Source: an uncultured Collinsella sp. (GTDB taxonomy: Bacteria; Actinomycetota; Coriobacteriia; Coriobacteriales; Coriobacteriaceae). Taken from it: a DNA stretch of 22,100 nt. The position numbers were made by a program, and so were the translations under genes. The notes beneath the pieces are model-generated. The model ran no database searches, was not told the DNA's origin, and saw nothing but the letters and a program-made list of their open reading frames with translations. The stretch spans positions 1 to 22,100 of the forward strand of contig CAUBMI010000035.1 in NCBI GenBank assembly GCA_958436995.1, given 5' to 3'. This document shows positions 20,674 to 22,100 of this stretch, one piece after another; within the stretch, counting starts at the first letter, position 1, and each line of letters opens with the position of its first letter.

Positions 20674-22100
20674 ATGGCTAAAACACTGGGGACGCCGTGG
20701 CAAAAGCTGGGCCACGAGGTGCCGGCTTCCGAGCTCGAGGGCGTCGACCTGTATTGGCGCGCATCGAACTATCTGTCCGTCGGTCAGATCTACCTTCGCT
20801 CTAACCCGCTAATGCGCCCCGACTTTGTCGACGAGAAAACCGGTGAGGTGCGCGACTTCGGTCGTCCGGACGTTAAGCACCGCCTGGTTGGCCACTGGGG
20901 CACCACGCCCGGCATCAACTTCCTGTTCGGTCACGTCAATCGTCTCATTGCCGACCACAACCAGAATGCTATCTTCTTGATGGGCCCAGGTCACGGCGGC
21001 CCCGCCGGTACTGCTCAGTCGCTGCTCGACGGCACCTACCGTGAGATCCGCCCCGACATCACCAATGACGAGGCAGGCCTGCAGAAGTTCTTCCGCCAGT
21101 TCTCCTATCCCGGCGGCATCCCGAGCCACTTTGCGCCCGAGACGCCCGGTTCCATCCACGAGGGCGGCGAGCTCGGCTACACGCTCAGCCACGCTTACGG
21201 TGCCGTCATGGACAACCCGAGCCTGCTGGCCGTGGCCGTGGTGGGCGATGGCGAGTCCGAGACCGGTCCGCTCGCGACCTCTTGGCAGTCCAACAAGCTC
21301 GTGAACCCGGCAACCGACGGCATCGTCCTGCCGATCCTGCACCTCAACGGCTACAAGATCGCCAATCCCACCATCCTTGCCCGCGTGTCCGATGAGGAGC
21401 TCACCAAGTTCTTTGAGGGCATGGGCTATAAGCCGCACTTCTTTGTCGCCGGCTTTGACGACGAGAGCAACGCAAGCATTCATGCGCGTTTCGCTGCCCT
21501 GTTTGAGCAGGTCTTTGACGAGATCTGTGACATCAAGGTCACCGCGCAGGCCCAGGCCGCCGCAGGCGAGACCGTGGTCCGCCCGGCCTACCCCATGATT
21601 GTGTTCCGTACGCCCAAGGGCTGGACTTGCCCCAAGCACATCGACGGCAAGAAGACCGAGGACTCCTGGCGCGCGCATCAGGTGCCGCTGGCGAGTGCCA
21701 AGGACACCCACGAGCACTTCCGCGTGCTGCGCGAGTGGCTGCGTTCCTACAAGCCCGAGGAGCTCTTTACGCCCGAGGGCCAGGTGCGCCCCGAGGTGAC
21801 GGCCTTTATGCCGACCGGCGAGTTGCGCATCGGCGCCAACCCCAACGCGAACGGCGGTAAGGTGCGTCGCGAGCTCGAGCTGCCCGATATTCATGCCCAC
21901 GAGGTCCCCGTCGCAACTAAGGGTCATGGCTGGGGCTCCACCGAGGCCGCCCGCGTCTTTGGTGAGTACACTGCCGACGTTCTGGCCAAGAACATGGATG
22001 ACTTCCGCATCTTTGGTCCCGACGAGACCGCGTCCAACCGTCTGCAGGCTGCCTACAAGGTGACCAAGAAGCAGTGGGACGCCGGCTTCTACGAGGACGA
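20674..22100 (+). CDS. xfp: Xylulose-5-phosphate/fructose-6-phosphate phosphoketolase (5' part)
   Basis: The first 475 codons of a gene cut by the window end (the family is about 800 residues). It is a thiamine-diphosphate enzyme that splits xylulose-5-P or fructose-6-P with phosphate into acetyl-phosphate and glyceraldehyde-3-P or erythrose-4-P. Family blocks are YWRASNYLSVGQIYL, RLVGHWGTTPGINF, FLMGPGHGGPAG, PGSIHEGGELGYTLSHAYGA, the ThDP-binding VVGDGESETGPLATSWQ and ILHLNGYKIANPT. The ATG at 20674 has GAAGGGA eight bases upstream. Preferred-codon use is strong, as in the ABC binding-protein gene, suggesting high expression. Its long upstream region with LacI-type operators points to sugar-responsive control. 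No frame disruption is seen. Confidence 0.95.
   Translation, partial: MAKTLGTPWQKLGHEVPASELEGVDLYWRASNYLSVGQIYLRSNPLMRPDFVDEKTGEVRDFGRPDVKHRLVGHWGTTPGINFLFGHVNRLIADHNQNAIFLMGPGHGGPAGTAQSLLDGTYREIRPDITNDEAGLQKFFRQFSYPGGIPSHFAPETPGSIHEGGELGYTLSHAYGAVMDNPSLLAVAVVGDGESETGPLATSWQSNKLVNPATDGIVLPILHLNGYKIANPTILARVSDEELTKFFEGMGYKPHFFVAGFDDESNASIHARFAALFEQVFDEICDIKVTAQAQAAAGETVVRPAYPMIVFRTPKGWTCPKHIDGKKTEDSWRAHQVPLASAKDTHEHFRVLREWLRSYKPEELFTPEGQVRPEVTAFMPTGELRIGANPNANGGKVRRELELPDIHAHEVPVATKGHGWGSTEAARVFGEYTADVLAKNMDDFRIFGPDETASNRLQAAYKVTKKQWDAGFYED

Overview
The window is about 60 percent GC in the genes and looks like a chromosomal segment of a gut actinobacterium of the class Coriobacteriia, most likely Collinsella or a close relative. 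That assignment is inferred from the gene families (phosphoketolase, alpha-glucan phosphorylase and glucanotransferase, twin-arginine-type leaders, actinobacterial CwlM-like domain order). I could not run a database search.

Layout. Positions 1-550 hold no convincing gene. They contain an AT-rich stretch, a REP-like inverted repeat (233-287) and a mosaic of repeats derived from tRNA 3' ends, ending at a tRNA-Gln(UUG) on the minus strand (596-670). Two minus-strand genes follow: a CwlM-like peptidoglycan-binding protein with an apparently inactive amidase domain, and a polyprenyl diphosphate synthase. From about 2.9 to 15.3 kb lies an alpha-glucoside/alpha-glucan utilisation region. It comprises an unusual PTS permease (EIIC-EIIB) fused to a Cof-type HAD phosphatase on the minus strand, a divergent TreR-like GntR/UTRA repressor, a four-gene carbohydrate ABC importer (lipoprotein, two permeases, ATPase) on the plus strand, and glgP and malQ on the minus strand. 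galE (minus) follows, then a secreted coiled-coil CHAP cell-wall hydrolase (plus), murB (minus), a LacI-family regulator (plus) and the 5' part of the phosphoketolase gene xfp (plus), cut by the window end.

How the genes may work together. The ABC importer would bring in malto-oligosaccharides. GlgP and MalQ convert these to glucose-1-phosphate and glucose, GalE links the sugar nucleotides, and phosphoketolase drains hexose/pentose phosphates to acetyl-phosphate. A 12-bp palindrome close to TTGTTTAAACAA occurs before the PTS-HAD gene, the GntR gene, the ABC operon (twice) and malQ. This suggests one regulon under the GntR protein. A second motif, centred on AAACGTTT, occurs before lacI and three times before xfp, suggesting that the LacI protein controls itself and phosphoketolase.

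The most unusual items are the PTS-HAD fusion, the predicted GntR regulon, a three-copy array of 45-55 bp palindromes with an 80-bp period (11101-11316), and a perfect 33-bp inverted repeat that encloses a terminator (18081-18216).
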